The notes: generated by a model not told the origin, from the letters alone. Positions 7,455 through 17,441 are shown, counted from the stretch's first letter. The stretch is DNA of 64,000 nucleotides from Rhizobium sp. EC-SD404 (GCF_902498825.1 NZ_LR701459.1:2899890-2963889); one strand, 5' to 3'. Program-made: numbers and translations.

Positions 7455-10334
7455 ATGATGCAACAGCGCAGATTCTTGGCGGCGAAGGCTCAGGCTTACG
7501 TCGGCCGCTTTCTCCCGTCTGCGAGACGGCGGACAAGCTTCGTCGCAGTCGTCATCAGCCTTTGCACGCTGTTTACTCCCGCGACCGCCCACGCACAGGC
7601 GGGATCAGACGCGGCAGCCCTGAACGGAATGTGGAGCGGCACCTACACCTGTCTCCAGGCCGAGGGCTCGACGTTCGACCTGACTCTGTCTGCGGGCGAC
7701 GGCGGCCCGACGGGCGTCTTCGCATTCACCCTGCCCGATGGCCGGAAGGGCTCCTACGCTGTGCTCGGAAGGCTGGCATCTGAGGGGCGTTTTATGCTCC
7801 TGCCGTCCGACTGGGTGGAACGGCCAACGGGCATCCAGGCACTGACGCTTCAGGGCAGCCTGCACGACAACGGCATGATGATCAGCGGGACCATGCCGGG
7901 ATGCGGCGGCACCGAGAATTTTGTCGGACGCCGCCTCGACGAGAGCGGCGCGCAGACCCAAGCCGCCGTCGACTTCGAATTCGCGCCTCTGTCGGGTGGC
8001 GCTGCCGCCGGCACATGGCGCGGCGATATCGTGTGCGGTCCCAAGCAGCGCCCCGAAACCGTGCCGCTGACCGCGACGGTCCTGCAAGACGGCGACGGGC
8101 TGGTCGCCAAATTTGCCTATGACGGCCCCGCCTTCCCACCTTCTCCTGTGATCATGACCGGCAACATCGTCGACGCGGCGGTCGCGTTACAGCAGCTGAT
8201 GAAGCTCGACAACTCGAACCGCAGCCTGAAGACACTGTCCGCGCGCCTTGACGCAGCCGGCCAGACGCTGGTGGGGACTGTCGGCCAGAACGGCGCCCGC
8301 TGCCGCGAATTCCAGCTCACGCGAACGGGCGACCCCCAGATGCCGGATGTTGGCGCTGCACTTGCCGGCAACTGGGCGGGCGCGATCGACATTGCGCCGA
8401 TGGAACGTCTGGATACAAGCTACGTCCTCGTTCTCGCCCATGACGGCAAAGCGCTGCAAGGTGAAATGCGCCTCGGACATCCGGCCAACCGTCCTGTTGC
8501 GGAACAGGACAAGCTGGTCGTGTCGCTCGCCCCGATTCATGCCGAAGGCGGCAAGATCGTGATGGCGCCGGTCGGCGCGCGGCTCGCCGAAGGTACCTAT
8601 CGCCCCCAGAACACCCAAAGCGCAGTGCATCGCCATTGGCTGGTCGTCATGCCTGAAACAGCCGATGCGGAACTGGGCATGCGCGTCGTGCAAGGCGGCC
8701 GCTTTACCGAGGAGATCAACCGCATCGCGCATCCGGGCGAGCGGAGTGCGCGGTTCTTCCGGAGGATCGATGCCACGGTTGAATCCGCTATGACGGCCGG
8801 TGAGACGCCCCCGAAGACGTTCGGGCCGGGGATCGGTGGTGCCTTCGCGGCCGCATCGTCCATGGAACGCCAATGCCAGCTGCTCGCCGACTGGGCGGCA
8901 CCGATGAGTGACGATGATCTCGATCGGCAAAGCGTCGACAGTGCGCTGAAGGCGATGCTGCCGATCTTCGAAGACGCCGTATTCGATCCACTCTTCGGCC
9001 TGCCCTACATGTTCATGACCGATGCGCGGGAGCGACGCGAGATCGGCCTGTTCCTGCAGCGCGATTGCCCGCAACGGTTTGGCATCGAGATCGCCAACAG
9101 CGCCTCCATCGCCCATGCCTTCACGCTGGAGAACGCCTATTCGGGTATCACCACGGCGATGATCGACCGGCGGGAGTCGATCGCTTGGATCGACGCAACG
9201 ATCGCGGAGCTTGGCGCCATGGGCGAGGATGCCGCTGCCGAAACCCGCCTTGTAGCCATTCGCCTCGACGCCGAGGACCGGCTCGACGACGTGACCGCAG
9301 CGGAAGCCACCAACTTCGAGACCGCCTATGCGGCGCGCAGCAAACGCATCGAGATCGGGCTGTTGTTCGATCGCATCACCCGCGCCGAAGCCATGGCGGA
9401 TGACGAAGCGACGCTCGATGAACTGGCAGCAATCGTCGAGGCGGTGTCGCAATCGCCGATGGAAGGCGACGAGCACCGCTCGGCAATTCAGCGCATCGGC
9501 GCAAAGGCCGACCGCATCGCCGCGCCCTTGATCGCCGCCGTCAACGACGAAGCCACGCGCCTGGGAACCAATCTGGCCGCGCTCTCCGCGTTGAACGGGC
9601 TGGAGGCGCGGACGAGCCAGCTCACCGGCCTGCGCGACCGCGGCTTGCCGATCACGGGCGTTTCGGAGCTGTCGATGGAACTCTATCAAAAACGCAACGC
9701 CCTTCTGGACAGCATGGCGGTCGCCGGAGAATTTCAGGCGCATCTGGCCGAGATCGAGCCGGGCAGCAATGCCCGGATGCGCGTGACGAATGCAGCTTAT
9801 GTCTACCTGACGCCGGAAGAGCTTGCAGGCGGCGCACCGGTTTATGCGCAGATCCTCGAAACGACCGTCTTCACACTGGAACAGGCATCGATCGAAATCG
9901 TGGATTCGAGTGCCACGGCGACAGTCGATCCGATCGTCTCCGGTCCGGTGGGCGAAAACCCGTCGGGCGAACCGAGCGCAAAGGACATGGCGATGGCGAT
10001 CCTTGCCCACTACCGCCAAGGCACCGCCAACCTCAACGCCATGGGAAACATCTTTCCCGACGACCCGTTCGGCCAGCCCAATCCGCTGAACATGATCGGT
10101 GAAGCGATGGGCCAGATGATCGGCGAAGTGAACCTGACGCTCGCCTATTTCGAGAAGCTCGGCTGCGCGTCAGCCAGCGGCGCAGGCCAGGCAGGCTACA
10201 ATTGCGACTACATCGCCGAGATCCGAACGGACAACCCGATGCTCGGCATGGTCCTGCCCCAGGCGGGAATGCGCAATTCCGGGAGGTTCGCAGCGGCCCG
10301 CGGCGCTTGGATGTACCTTCCCGATGTCCAGTGA
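7455..10334 (+). CDS. Large secreted protein of unknown function with three W-x-G modules
   Basis: I do not recognise this 959-residue protein. A basic N-region (SARRRTS) and hydrophobic core ending TPATAHAQA make a Sec signal peptide, cleaved near residue 48. Three related modules then begin at about residues 57 (NGMWSGTYTC), 186 (AGTWRGDIVC) and 305 (AGNWAGAIDI). Modules 1 and 2 each have a cysteine near the start and another near the end (MPGCGG, GARCREF), suggesting a disulfide per module. From about residue 450 the chain becomes Ala/Glu/Asp-rich and predicted helical. Start choice: ATG 7455 follows a GGGG tract; ATG 7422 and 7428 have no ribosome site. It stands alone, convergent with the DUF924 gene 14 bp downstream. 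Confidence 0.8.
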   Translation: MMQQRRFLAAKAQAYVGRFLPSARRRTSFVAVVISLCTLFTPATAHAQAGSDAAALNGMWSGTYTCLQAEGSTFDLTLSAGDGGPTGVFAFTLPDGRKGSYAVLGRLASEGRFMLLPSDWVERPTGIQALTLQGSLHDNGMMISGTMPGCGGTENFVGRRLDESGAQTQAAVDFEFAPLSGGAAAGTWRGDIVCGPKQRPETVPLTATVLQDGDGLVAKFAYDGPAFPPSPVIMTGNIVDAAVALQQLMKLDNSNRSLKTLSARLDAAGQTLVGTVGQNGARCREFQLTRTGDPQMPDVGAALAGNWAGAIDIAPMERLDTSYVLVLAHDGKALQGEMRLGHPANRPVAEQDKLVVSLAPIHAEGGKIVMAPVGARLAEGTYRPQNTQSAVHRHWLVVMPETADAELGMRVVQGGRFTEEINRIAHPGERSARFFRRIDATVESAMTAGETPPKTFGPGIGGAFAAASSMERQCQLLADWAAPMSDDDLDRQSVDSALKAMLPIFEDAVFDPLFGLPYMFMTDARERREIGLFLQRDCPQRFGIEIANSASIAHAFTLENAYSGITTAMIDRRESIAWIDATIAELGAMGEDAAAETRLVAIRLDAEDRLDDVTAAEATNFETAYAARSKRIEIGLLFDRITRAEAMADDEATLDELAAIVEAVSQSPMEGDEHRSAIQRIGAKADRIAAPLIAAVNDEATRLGTNLAALSALNGLEARTSQLTGLRDRGLPITGVSELSMELYQKRNALLDSMAVAGEFQAHLAEIEPGSNARMRVTNAAYVYLTPEELAGGAPVYAQILETTVFTLEQASIEIVDSSATATVDPIVSGPVGENPSGEPSAKDMAMAILAHYRQGTANLNAMGNIFPDDPFGQPNPLNMIGEAMGQMIGEVNLTLAYFEKLGCASASGAGQAGYNCDYIAEIRTDNPMLGMVLPQAGMRNSGRFAAARGAWMYLPDVQ

Positions 10335-10348
10335 GCGCGAAAGGGTCG

Positions 10349-10930
10349 TCAGAAGCCTGAGCCGGGCTTTTCCAGGTAGCGTTGTTCAGCCGGTGTCGAC
10401 GTCCGACCGAGGATTTCGTTGCGGTGAGGAAAGCGGCCGAACTCGACGATGACGTCTCGGTGCGCCTCGGCATATTTCGTGTAGGTCTCGTCGCCGAGCG
10501 CGGTGATCAGGCTGACGGCACGGTTCTGGTCGGCCAGGTTCTCCGAATGCTCGAACGGCAGGTAGAAGAACACGCGGCGATCGCTCGCCACTTTCTTGTC
10601 GAGCCCGGCATCGACCGCACGGCGCGCCTCCCGCAGCGCGAGCCCGTCCGTCGCAAAGGCCAGCGGCGTATCGCGATAGATGTTGCGGGGGAACTGGTCG
10701 AGGACGATGATCAGCGCCAGCCGCGCATCGCCATCGACACGCCATCCATCGCGGATGCGGCGGGCCAGCGACAGGTGGGTCGCGGCAAATTTTTCCCGAA
10801 TGATCGCATCGGTCTCATCGCTTTTCTTGAACCAGTCTTCCGGTTGCAGCGAGTCGAACCAGAAATCGAGAACGTCGACGGGCGTGGCGATCGGTGCGGC
10901 GTGATCGGTGGTCGCGGTCTTGGCACTCAT
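10349..10930 (-). CDS. DUF924 family protein
   Basis: This 193-residue soluble all-helical protein has family marks VLDFWFDSL near the start, LALIIVLDQFPRNIYRDTP in the middle and FFYLPFEHSENLADQ toward the end. DUF924 proteins have a TPR-like fold and no established function. Its ATG overlaps the mccA stop by four bases (ATGA), so it is almost certainly translated from the leucine-catabolism message. Whether it takes part in that pathway is unknown. Confidence 0.9.
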   Translation of the reverse strand: MSAKTATTDHAAPIATPVDVLDFWFDSLQPEDWFKKSDETDAIIREKFAATHLSLARRIRDGWRVDGDARLALIIVLDQFPRNIYRDTPLAFATDGLALREARRAVDAGLDKKVASDRRVFFYLPFEHSENLADQNRAVSLITALGDETYTKYAEAHRDVIVEFGRFPHRNEILGRTSTPAEQRYLEKPGSGF

Positions 10931-12918
10931 GCCGGCTTCTCCTCTTCAGCCAGCCGTAGAAGCGTCGCGCCCTCGCTGACCTGTGCGCCTTCCCGGTGGA
11001 AGATTTCCGCGATCACGCCGGCTCGTGGCGCCGCAAGCGTCATTTCCATCTTCATCGCTTCCATCACCACGATGATTTCGCCTTTCTCGACGGGCGCGTC
11101 GGCGCCCTTGAAGACCTGCTTGACCACGCCGGGCATGGGCGCGCGCAGCACGTCCTCGCCCGCGCTCTCGTCCTCTGCGGCATGAAGCTCGTCTACGACG
11201 GTGAACTCGGCCACAGAATGATCCCGAATGATCGCGATCCGCCCGCCGTGGTGGATCGCCCGGATGGTTACTGCATGCTCGCCGTCGACAAGCCTGAAGA
11301 AGCCCTCTCCCGCTTCGATCAGTTGAAGCTCGACCCGCGGATTGTCCTCGTCGGCGACGCTGTAGCGATCCTTGCCGAGTTGCGCGACCCGCAGGCACCG
11401 CTGGTCGCCACCCTGGGAAAGCACAACGTCACGTTCGGGCGCGCCCCAAAGAAGCCAAGGCCCCAGATCGTCGAACGGATCGCCGCTTTTGTGTGCATGC
11501 ATTCCCGAAGCAAGGATGGCAGCGGCCGCACGCGCCATGGGCGATGGGCTCGGCGTCGCCGTCAGTTCGCCGAGCTCGCGGTCGATGAGGCCCGTATCCA
11601 CCTCGCCTTCCGCGAAGCCCTCGTGCGATGCAAGCGCGGCAAGAAAAGCGAGATTGGTGACTGTGCCGACGATTTCGGTTTGCAGAAGCGCGTCCCGCAG
11701 ACGCGTGAGCGCCTCGCCACGATCGGCCCCATGGACGACCAGTTTCGCGATCATCGGATCGTAGAAGGGCGTGATCGCATCCCCCGCAGCAACGCCGCTG
11801 TCGACCCGCACCGCCGTCTCCGGGAATCGCAGATGCGCGATGGTTCCGGTGGCCGGCATGAAGTTCCTGGCCGCATCCTCGGCGTAAAGCCGCGCCTCGA
11901 ACGCCCAGCCGTCGATCGACAACTCGTCCTGCCTTTTCGGCAACGGTTCGCCGGCCGCGACCCGCAACTGCCACTCGACCAGATCGAGCCCGGTGATCAT
12001 TTCCGTGACCGGATGCTCGACCTGAAGCCGCGTGTTCATTTCCATGAACCAGAAGCGATCCGGCCTCAGGCCTTCCGAGGCATCGACGATGAATTCGACG
12101 GTGCCGGCGCCGACATAGTCGATCGCCTGGGCGGCCTTTACCGCCGCCTCGCCCATCGCGGCGCGCATTTCGGCCGTCATGCCCGGCGCCGGCGCTTCCT
12201 CGATCACCTTTTGATGGCGCCGCTGGAGCGAGCAATCCCGCTCGAAGAGATGCACGACATTGCCGTGGCTGTCGCCGAAGACCTGGATCTCGATGTGGCG
12301 GGGTTTGGCCACATATTTCTCGACCAGCACGCGGTCGTCGCCGAAGGAGGCGCGCGCTTCGCGTTTGGCCGATGACAGGGCATCGGCAAATTCCGCTTGC
12401 CGGTCAACGCGCCTCATGCCCTTGCCGCCGCCACCCGCCCGCGCCTTGATAAGCACGGGAAAACCGATCTCGTTCGCCTTGCCGGCCAGGATCACCAGTT
12501 CCTGCGCGTCACCGTGATAACCGGGAACGACCGGCACCTTGGCTCGCTCCATGAGCTGCTTTGCGGCATCCTTGAGCCCCATGGCCCGGATCGCCTTGGC
12601 CGATGGCCCGATGAAGGTGAGACCGGCCGCTTCCACCGCTTCAACTAACTCGGCATTTTCCGACAGGAAACCATAGCCGGGATGGACCGCTTCGGCACCG
12701 CTTTTGAGCGCTGCCGCGACGATCGCATCCGCCCGCAGATAGCTTCCAGACGATGGCGCCGGGCCGATGCCCACCGCCTCGTCCGCTAGCTTGACGTGCA
12801 GCGCGTCCCGGTCCGCGTCCGAATGAACGGCGACGGTCTTGATGCCGAGCCGGCGTGCGGTCTTGATCACCCGGCAGGCGATTTCACCACGATTGGCAAT
12901 CAGGATTTTCTTGAACAT
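10927..12918 (-). CDS. mccA: Methylcrotonyl-CoA carboxylase biotin-carrying (alpha) subunit
   Basis: This 663-residue subunit carboxylates its biotin with bicarbonate and ATP and hands the carboxyl group to the beta subunit, converting 3-methylcrotonyl-CoA to 3-methylglutaconyl-CoA in leucine breakdown. It starts FKKILIANRGEIACRVIKTA, the biotin carboxylase opening, followed by the ATP-grasp domain (glycine loop ARAGGGGKGMR) and C-terminal biotinyl domain with VVMEAMKMEM, the biotin lysine being near residue 623. The open frame runs further upstream into mccB but ATG 12918 is where family homology begins. The mccB gene ends 13 bp upstream. Acetyl- or propionyl-CoA carboxylase is excluded mainly by the mccB-ivd context. 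Confidence 0.95.
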   Translation of the reverse strand: MFKKILIANRGEIACRVIKTARRLGIKTVAVHSDADRDALHVKLADEAVGIGPAPSSGSYLRADAIVAAALKSGAEAVHPGYGFLSENAELVEAVEAAGLTFIGPSAKAIRAMGLKDAAKQLMERAKVPVVPGYHGDAQELVILAGKANEIGFPVLIKARAGGGGKGMRRVDRQAEFADALSSAKREARASFGDDRVLVEKYVAKPRHIEIQVFGDSHGNVVHLFERDCSLQRRHQKVIEEAPAPGMTAEMRAAMGEAAVKAAQAIDYVGAGTVEFIVDASEGLRPDRFWFMEMNTRLQVEHPVTEMITGLDLVEWQLRVAAGEPLPKRQDELSIDGWAFEARLYAEDAARNFMPATGTIAHLRFPETAVRVDSGVAAGDAITPFYDPMIAKLVVHGADRGEALTRLRDALLQTEIVGTVTNLAFLAALASHEGFAEGEVDTGLIDRELGELTATPSPSPMARAAAAILASGMHAHKSGDPFDDLGPWLLWGAPERDVVLSQGGDQRCLRVAQLGKDRYSVADEDNPRVELQLIEAGEGFFRLVDGEHAVTIRAIHHGGRIAIIRDHSVAEFTVVDELHAAEDESAGEDVLRAPMPGVVKQVFKGADAPVEKGEIIVVMEAMKMEMTLAAPRAGVIAEIFHREGAQVSEGATLLRLAEEEKPA

Positions 12919-12931
12919 GTCAGCGCCTCCG

Positions 12932-14539
12932 TCACATGCGGAACACGCCGAAGCGCGTTTCCTCGATGGGCGCGTTGAGCGCTGCCGAAAGCGACAGGGC
13001 GAGCACGTCGCGGGATTTCGCCGGATCGACGATACCGTCGTCCCAAAGCCGCGCCGAGGCATAAAGCGGATGCCCTTGCGCCTCAAACTGCTCGATGATC
13101 GGACGCTTGAACTCCGCCTCTTCGTCGCTCGGCCAATCCCGGCCCTGCCGCTCCAGCCCATCGCGCCGGACCGTTGCCAGAACGCCCGCCGCCTGCTCGC
13201 CACCCATCACGGAGATGCGGCTGTTCGGCCACGTCCAGAGAAAGCGCGGGCTATAGGCGCGGCCAGACATGCCGTAGTTGCCGGCCCCGAACGATCCACC
13301 GACGAGCATGGTGATCTTCGGGACTTTCGTCGTTGCAACTGCTGTGACGAGCTTGGCGCCATCCTTGGCGATGCCGCCCGTCTCGTATTTCTGGCCCACC
13401 ATGAAACCCGTGATGTTCTGCAGGAAGACCAGCGGAATGCCCCGTGCGGAACAAAGCTCGACGAAATGCGCGCCCTTCAGCGCGCTTTCGGAGAAAAGCA
13501 CGCCATTGTTGGCGATGATGCCGACGGGAATGCCGTGGATATGGGCAAACCCGCACACGAGCGTCGCGCCGTAGCGCGCCTTGAACTCGTCGAAACGCGA
13601 GCCGTCGACGATGCGCGCGATCACTTCGCGGATGTCATAGGGCGTGCGCAGCCCGACCGGCACGATCCCGTGGATTTCCTGCGGATCGTAGAGCGGCGGC
13701 TCCGGCAGCTGCAGCGCGACGGTCTGTGGCTTGCGGGCATTGAGGTTGGCGACGGCGCGGCGCGCGAGGAGAAGCGCATGCGCATCGTTTTCCGCCAGAT
13801 GGTCCGCGACGCCGGAGAGCCGCGTGTGCACATCACCGCCGCCGAGATCTTCGGCCGACACAACCTCGCCGGTCGCCGCCTTCACCAGCGGCGGGCCGGC
13901 CAGAAAGATCGTGCCCTGGTTGCGCACGATGATGCTCTCGTCCGACATCGCCGGTACATAGGCGCCACCCGCCGTGCAGGAGCCCATGACGACGGCGATC
14001 TGGGCGATGCCCTTCGCCGACATGTTCGCCTGATTGAAGAAGATGCGGCCGAAATGGTCGCGGTCCGGAAACACCTCGTCCTGGTTCGGGAGGTTCGCCC
14101 CACCGGAATCGACGAGGTAGACGCAAGGAAGCCCGTTCTGCTCGGCAATCTCCTGCGCACGCAGATGCTTCTTCACCGTCATCGGGAAATAGGTGCCGCC
14201 CTTCACGGTCGCGTCGTTGCACACGACCATGACCTCGCGGCCTTCGACGCGCCCGATACCCGCGATCACACCGGCGGAGGCGATTTCGCCGCCATACATG
14301 TCGTGGGCGGCGAAGCGCCCGATCTCCAGGAAGGCTGACGACGGATCGAGAAGCCGGGTAATGCGCTCTCGCGGCAGAAGCTTGCCGCGCGCCGTGTGAC
14401 GCTCACGGGCTGCCAGCGGCCCGCCCTCGCCGATGCGCTCGGCAATTTCGGCCGTTTCGGCGACGAGGTCGGCCATGCGCGCGCGGTTGTCGCGGAAACT
14501 CTCCGAGGCGGTCGACAGCTTCGATTGAATGACGCTCAT
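12932..14539 (-). CDS. mccB: Methylcrotonyl-CoA carboxylase carboxyltransferase (beta) subunit
   Basis: This 535-residue carboxyltransferase subunit transfers carboxyl from biotin to 3-methylcrotonyl-CoA. Conserved stretches include [53 protein letters not shown], and [15 protein letters not shown] with [15 protein letters not shown] in the second crotonase-like half. The length matches MccB (about 535) rather than propionyl-CoA carboxylase beta (about 510). It is followed after 13 bp by mccA. Only 7 bp separate its start from the stop of the upstream vapC-like gene, so its message probably passes through the toxin-antitoxin pair. Confidence 0.95.
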   Translation of the reverse strand: MSVIQSKLSTASESFRDNRARMADLVAETAEIAERIGEGGPLAARERHTARGKLLPRERITRLLDPSSAFLEIGRFAAHDMYGGEIASAGVIAGIGRVEGREVMVVCNDATVKGGTYFPMTVKKHLRAQEIAEQNGLPCVYLVDSGGANLPNQDEVFPDRDHFGRIFFNQANMSAKGIAQIAVVMGSCTAGGAYVPAMSDESIIVRNQGTIFLAGPPLVKAATGEVVSAEDLGGGDVHTRLSGVADHLAENDAHALLLARRAVANLNARKPQTVALQLPEPPLYDPQEIHGIVPVGLRTPYDIREVIARIVDGSRFDEFKARYGATLVCGFAHIHGIPVGIIANNGVLFSESALKGAHFVELCSARGIPLVFLQNITGFMVGQKYETGGIAKDGAKLVTAVATTKVPKITMLVGGSFGAGNYGMSGRAYSPRFLWTWPNSRISVMGGEQAAGVLATVRRDGLERQGRDWPSDEEAEFKRPIIEQFEAQGHPLYASARLWDDGIVDPAKSRDVLALSLSAALNAPIEETRFGVFRM

Positions 14540-14546
14540 GAAATCC

Positions 14547-14924
14547 TCAACGGATAAGTTCGATCCTGCAGCCGACCTTCAAGTCGGCCCATTTCCGATC
14601 GGCGGTGACCGCCGTCGCATTCTCGCGGATCGCCAGCGCAAGGCAGGCGCGATCGCCGAGCGAGAGACCGCGATGCGCGGTTGCAGCTCGCAGTTGTCCG
14701 GCCAAGATCGCCGTCTCTTCGTCAAAGATGCGGACGGACAGATTGAGACCTTCGTATCGATCACTGGCCATTTTGGGATCAAGGCCTTTATCGATCTGTT
14801 TGCCCACGATTTCCGTCACATTGACCGCTGAGATCACGCCGATGGCCAAGCATTCCTCCGCCCGTTCACGTCCCGTTTCCGAAAAAAGATAGGCGAGGAC
14901 GCAGGATGCATCGAGGACGATCAC
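14547..14924 (-). CDS. VapC-type PIN-domain ribonuclease toxin
   Basis: This 125-residue PIN-domain protein carries the expected acidic residues: Asp in MIVLDASC, Glu in NVTEIVGK, Asp in [12 protein letters not shown] and Asp in [10 protein letters not shown]. These residues bind the metal used for RNA cleavage, so the toxin looks intact. Its start overlaps the antitoxin stop by four bases. VapC toxins of this class cleave tRNA or rRNA when not bound by antitoxin; the target here is unknown. It lies directly upstream of mccB, an unusual place between two enzymes of one pathway. Confidence 0.9.
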   Translation of the reverse strand: MIVLDASCVLAYLFSETGRERAEECLAIGVISAVNVTEIVGKQIDKGLDPKMASDRYEGLNLSVRIFDEETAILAGQLRAATAHRGLSLGDRACLALAIRENATAVTADRKWADLKVGCRIELIR

Positions 14925-15256
14925 TCGTCCTCACCCCAAAGAGCAGCCCTCTCGGCCAAAAACTCATCCACCACGCTCTCGCCGGGCTTCTTGTACTTGG
15001 AAACCTCCTGCTGGATCCTCCGGATATTGTCGAGATAGGAGCGCACCCGGAGCTCACCGTCGACAACATGACAGATCAGTACGTCGCCGGGCTTGATCCC
15101 CATTGCCTCGCGCATGAACGCTGGAATCACGAAACGTCCGCCCTCACCGAGCTTCACGCGCTCGCGCTTTGGGGGAAGCTTCATCAGCTCCTCACGAAGC
15201 GCTGCATATTCAGCCTGCTGTTCGTCGAAGCCCTCGATCTTTTCGTTGTCGGACAT
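14921..15256 (-). CDS. AbrB/MazE-type antitoxin paired with the VapC toxin
   Basis: This 111-residue protein has a SpoVT/AbrB swapped-hairpin DNA-binding domain at about residues 34-70 (RVKLGEGGRFVIPAFMREAMGIKPGD) and a C-terminal tail ([17 protein letters not shown]) of the kind that wraps a PIN toxin. The N-terminal helix of about 30 residues is an extension typical of some VapB relatives. ATG 15256 is preferred because GTGAGG sits about 7 nt upstream; an in-frame GTG at 15268 overlaps that site. The gene comes first and overlaps vapC, the normal order. Confidence 0.85.
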   Translation of the reverse strand: MSDNEKIEGFDEQQAEYAALREELMKLPPKRERVKLGEGGRFVIPAFMREAMGIKPGDVLICHVVDGELRVRSYLDNIRRIQQEVSKYKKPGESVVDEFLAERAALWGEDE

Positions 15257-15299
15257 GGCTTGCCTCACCGATATGTCACGCTCAAAAAATCATGCCATA

Positions 15300-15310
15300 G
15301 TTTGACAAAC
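15300..15310. promoter_or_regulatory. Palindrome upstream of the toxin-antitoxin pair
   Basis: An 11-bp perfect palindrome (GTTTG-A-CAAAC on the plus strand) lies 44 bp before the antitoxin start, in the 62 bp between ivd and the pair. AbrB-type antitoxins usually bind such repeats to repress their own operon, so this is a candidate operator. No binding evidence is available. Confidence 0.45.
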
Positions 15311-15318
15311 CTGCCAAA

Positions 15319-16482
15319 TCACGCTGTTTCCGCGAACATTTCACGTCCGATCAACATGCGGCGGACTTCACTGGTACCGGCGCCGATTTCATAAAGTTTC
15401 GCATCGCGAAGCAGCCGGCCGGTCGGATAGTCGTTGATGTAGCCATTCCCGCCAAGCGCCTGGATTGCTTCAAGCGCCACCTGAGTCGCCTTTTCAGCGG
15501 CATAGAGAATGCAGCCGGCTGCGTCCTTGCGGGTCGTCTCACCGCGGTCGCACGAGGCGGCGACGGCATAGACATAGGCGCGGCAGGCATTGGTGATGGT
15601 GTACATGTCCGCCAGCTTGCCCTGCATCAGCTGAAATTCGCCGATTGCCGTGCCGAACTGCTTGCGTTCATGGCTATAGGGAACCACCACGTCGAGCGCC
15701 GCCGCCATGATGCCGAGTGGGCCGCCGGCAAGCACCACGCGCTCGTAGTCGAGACCCGACATCAGGATTTTGACGCCCTGACCTTCTTCCCCAAGCACGT
15801 TGTCGAACGGCACTTCGCAGTCCTCGAACACGAGCTCGCAAGTGTTCGAGCCCCGCATGCCGAGCTTGTCGAGCTTCTGCGCGGTGGAGAAGCCGTTCAT
15901 CGATTTTTCGATCATGAACGCCGTAATGCCGCGCGGGCCGGCGGCAGGATCGGTCTTGGCGTAGACGACGAGCGTATCGGCATCGGGACCATTGGTGATC
16001 CACATCTTGTTGCCATTGAGCACGTAGCGGTCGTTCTTCTTCTCCGCCCGCAGCTTCATCGAGACGACATCCGAACCGGCACCTGGCTCGGACATCGCGA
16101 GCGCACCGACATGCTCGCCCGAACAGAGCTTCGGAAGATAGGCTTCCTTCTGCGCAGCCTTGCCCCAGCGGTTGATCTGGTTGACGCAGAGATTGGAGTG
16201 CGCGCCGTAACTCAGGCCTACCGAGGCAGAGGCCCGCGAAATCTCCTCCATGGCGATCACATGGGCAAGATAGCTCATGCCCGTGCCGCCGAAATCCGGA
16301 TCGGCCGTCATGCCGAGGAGGCCGAGTGCCCCCATCTCCTGCCAGAGATGGGCGGGAAACTCGTTCTTGCGGTCGGTCTCTTCCGCGACCGGCGCGATCC
16401 TGTCGCGCGCGAACCGTCTGACCGTCTCGCGAAGCTGGTCGATCTCCTCGCCGAGACCGAAATTCATGCCGCTGTCGAACAT
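15319..16482 (-). CDS. ivd: Isovaleryl-CoA dehydrogenase
   Basis: This 387-residue FAD acyl-CoA dehydrogenase oxidises isovaleryl-CoA to 3-methylcrotonyl-CoA, feeding MccAB and passing electrons to ETF. The catalytic base is the glutamate in [15 protein letters not shown] (about residue 247), the position used by isovaleryl-CoA dehydrogenases, while most relatives use a later one. FAD and substrate motifs are [20 protein letters not shown] and the C-terminal [19 protein letters not shown]. The true start is [13 protein letters not shown]; 20 further in-frame residues upstream look non-coding. It is first in the leucine cluster, 62 bp before the toxin-antitoxin pair. Confidence 0.95.
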   Translation of the reverse strand: MFDSGMNFGLGEEIDQLRETVRRFARDRIAPVAEETDRKNEFPAHLWQEMGALGLLGMTADPDFGGTGMSYLAHVIAMEEISRASASVGLSYGAHSNLCVNQINRWGKAAQKEAYLPKLCSGEHVGALAMSEPGAGSDVVSMKLRAEKKNDRYVLNGNKMWITNGPDADTLVVYAKTDPAAGPRGITAFMIEKSMNGFSTAQKLDKLGMRGSNTCELVFEDCEVPFDNVLGEEGQGVKILMSGLDYERVVLAGGPLGIMAAALDVVVPYSHERKQFGTAIGEFQLMQGKLADMYTITNACRAYVYAVAASCDRGETTRKDAAGCILYAAEKATQVALEAIQALGGNGYINDYPTGRLLRDAKLYEIGAGTSEVRRMLIGREMFAETA

Positions 16483-16639
16483 CGCCGCATCCTCCCTGAT
16501 GCTAGAGAGGGATAACCGCCCCTCGCCCCGGCTGCAATCCATGGAGGCAGATCAGCCAAGGGGACGCATTTCTGAACGGCTTCACCAATGCGGAAATATC
16601 GCCTCGCTCGCTTAATCCGCTGTTGGCCAGCGCCAGCCA

Positions 16640-17386
16640 ATGATCCCCGTGCAGAAATGGTTCTGCGTCACCTGCTTGCGGGCGGCAACTCCGAAGTCTC
16701 CCGTCGCTTCCAGGCGGTGGGAGACGACCGATGCCCGGCTCGATGCAGGTCTCGGCACTCTCAGGCTTTCGCCGAACGTGAACCGCGCACGCGCCGGCCT
16801 CATCGTCACCCATGCATTGCCGTCCATGGTGCTGCGTCTCGCCGGACGGATCGATGTCGTCGACATCCCCGAAAACGACGTGCTGGCTGTCGGCTTGCGC
16901 ACCGTTTCCCTCGCAGCCGGGGCGACGCTTCCGGATGTCTTGGGCTTCACGGTCGATGCCGAAGCGGGTTTCGCCCATGTCACCGATGAATTCGGCTTCA
17001 CGGACCGAGCCTATCCCATCTACGCCCTGGCCATTGAGCGAAACTTTTTCGGCGCGGTCTCGGCAAGCTTCAGCCTGAAAGGCTCGATCGATACCATCGA
17101 CAGCGACGACCCGCTCGGATCCTACGTCCATCGTGCAGAATTGGAGCTGTCGCGACCGCTGATCGAGCGCTTTACCGGCAGCATCGGCGTTTTCGGAGAA
17201 ACGCGCGACAATCTGGCCATCGGCAATCAGGAAGTGGCGTCGGGCATCTACGTCGCTCTCGCCTACGATCCCACCACTCGATATTCTTTTCTCGTCCGGC
17301 TCGATGTCAGCGAGATCGATCGAACCAAATTCGACATTCGCGAAAACACGGTGTCCGGAACGTTTGGCCTGCGCGTCAGCCTATGA
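16640..17386 (+). CDS. Unrecognised beta-rich protein, possibly a truncated outer-membrane barrel
   Basis: This frame encodes 248 residues. From about residue 45 it is a series of short alternating hydrophobic/polar strands (for example YVALAYDPTTRYSFLVRLDVS) and ends GTFGLRVSL, as in the last strand of an outer-membrane beta-barrel. No signal peptide is seen, the start has no ribosome site, and an in-frame stop lies at 16613-16615. The gene may therefore be a 5'-truncated remnant or start elsewhere. I cannot name a family. Upstream (16483-16639) is only the gap to the divergent ivd gene. Confidence 0.45.
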   Translation: MIPVQKWFCVTCLRAATPKSPVASRRWETTDARLDAGLGTLRLSPNVNRARAGLIVTHALPSMVLRLAGRIDVVDIPENDVLAVGLRTVSLAAGATLPDVLGFTVDAEAGFAHVTDEFGFTDRAYPIYALAIERNFFGAVSASFSLKGSIDTIDSDDPLGSYVHRAELELSRPLIERFTGSIGVFGETRDNLAIGNQEVASGIYVALAYDPTTRYSFLVRLDVSEIDRTKFDIRENTVSGTFGLRVSL

Positions 17387-17406
17387 TCGTGTCTGGAAAC
17401 CAAAGT

Positions 17407-17441
17407 CCCGGACGCGAAGCTTGTCTCGCTCCGCGTCCGGG
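17407..17441. terminator. Hairpin between convergent genes
   Basis: Ten-base perfect arms CCCGGACGCG and CGCGTCCGGG flank a 15-nt loop in the 149 bp between two convergent genes. There is no strong T-run, so the role as a two-way terminator is inferred from position and stem strength. Confidence 0.55.

Noticed and set aside
8187..10019. Open frame of 610 codons on the minus strand inside the large secreted protein gene
   Set aside because: Antisense shadow. The plus-strand frame has a signal peptide and module repeats, so it is the real one, although it has no known family.
15257..15268. GTG start for the antitoxin, four codons upstream
   Set aside because: The GTGAGG containing this codon is better read as the ribosome site for ATG 15256.
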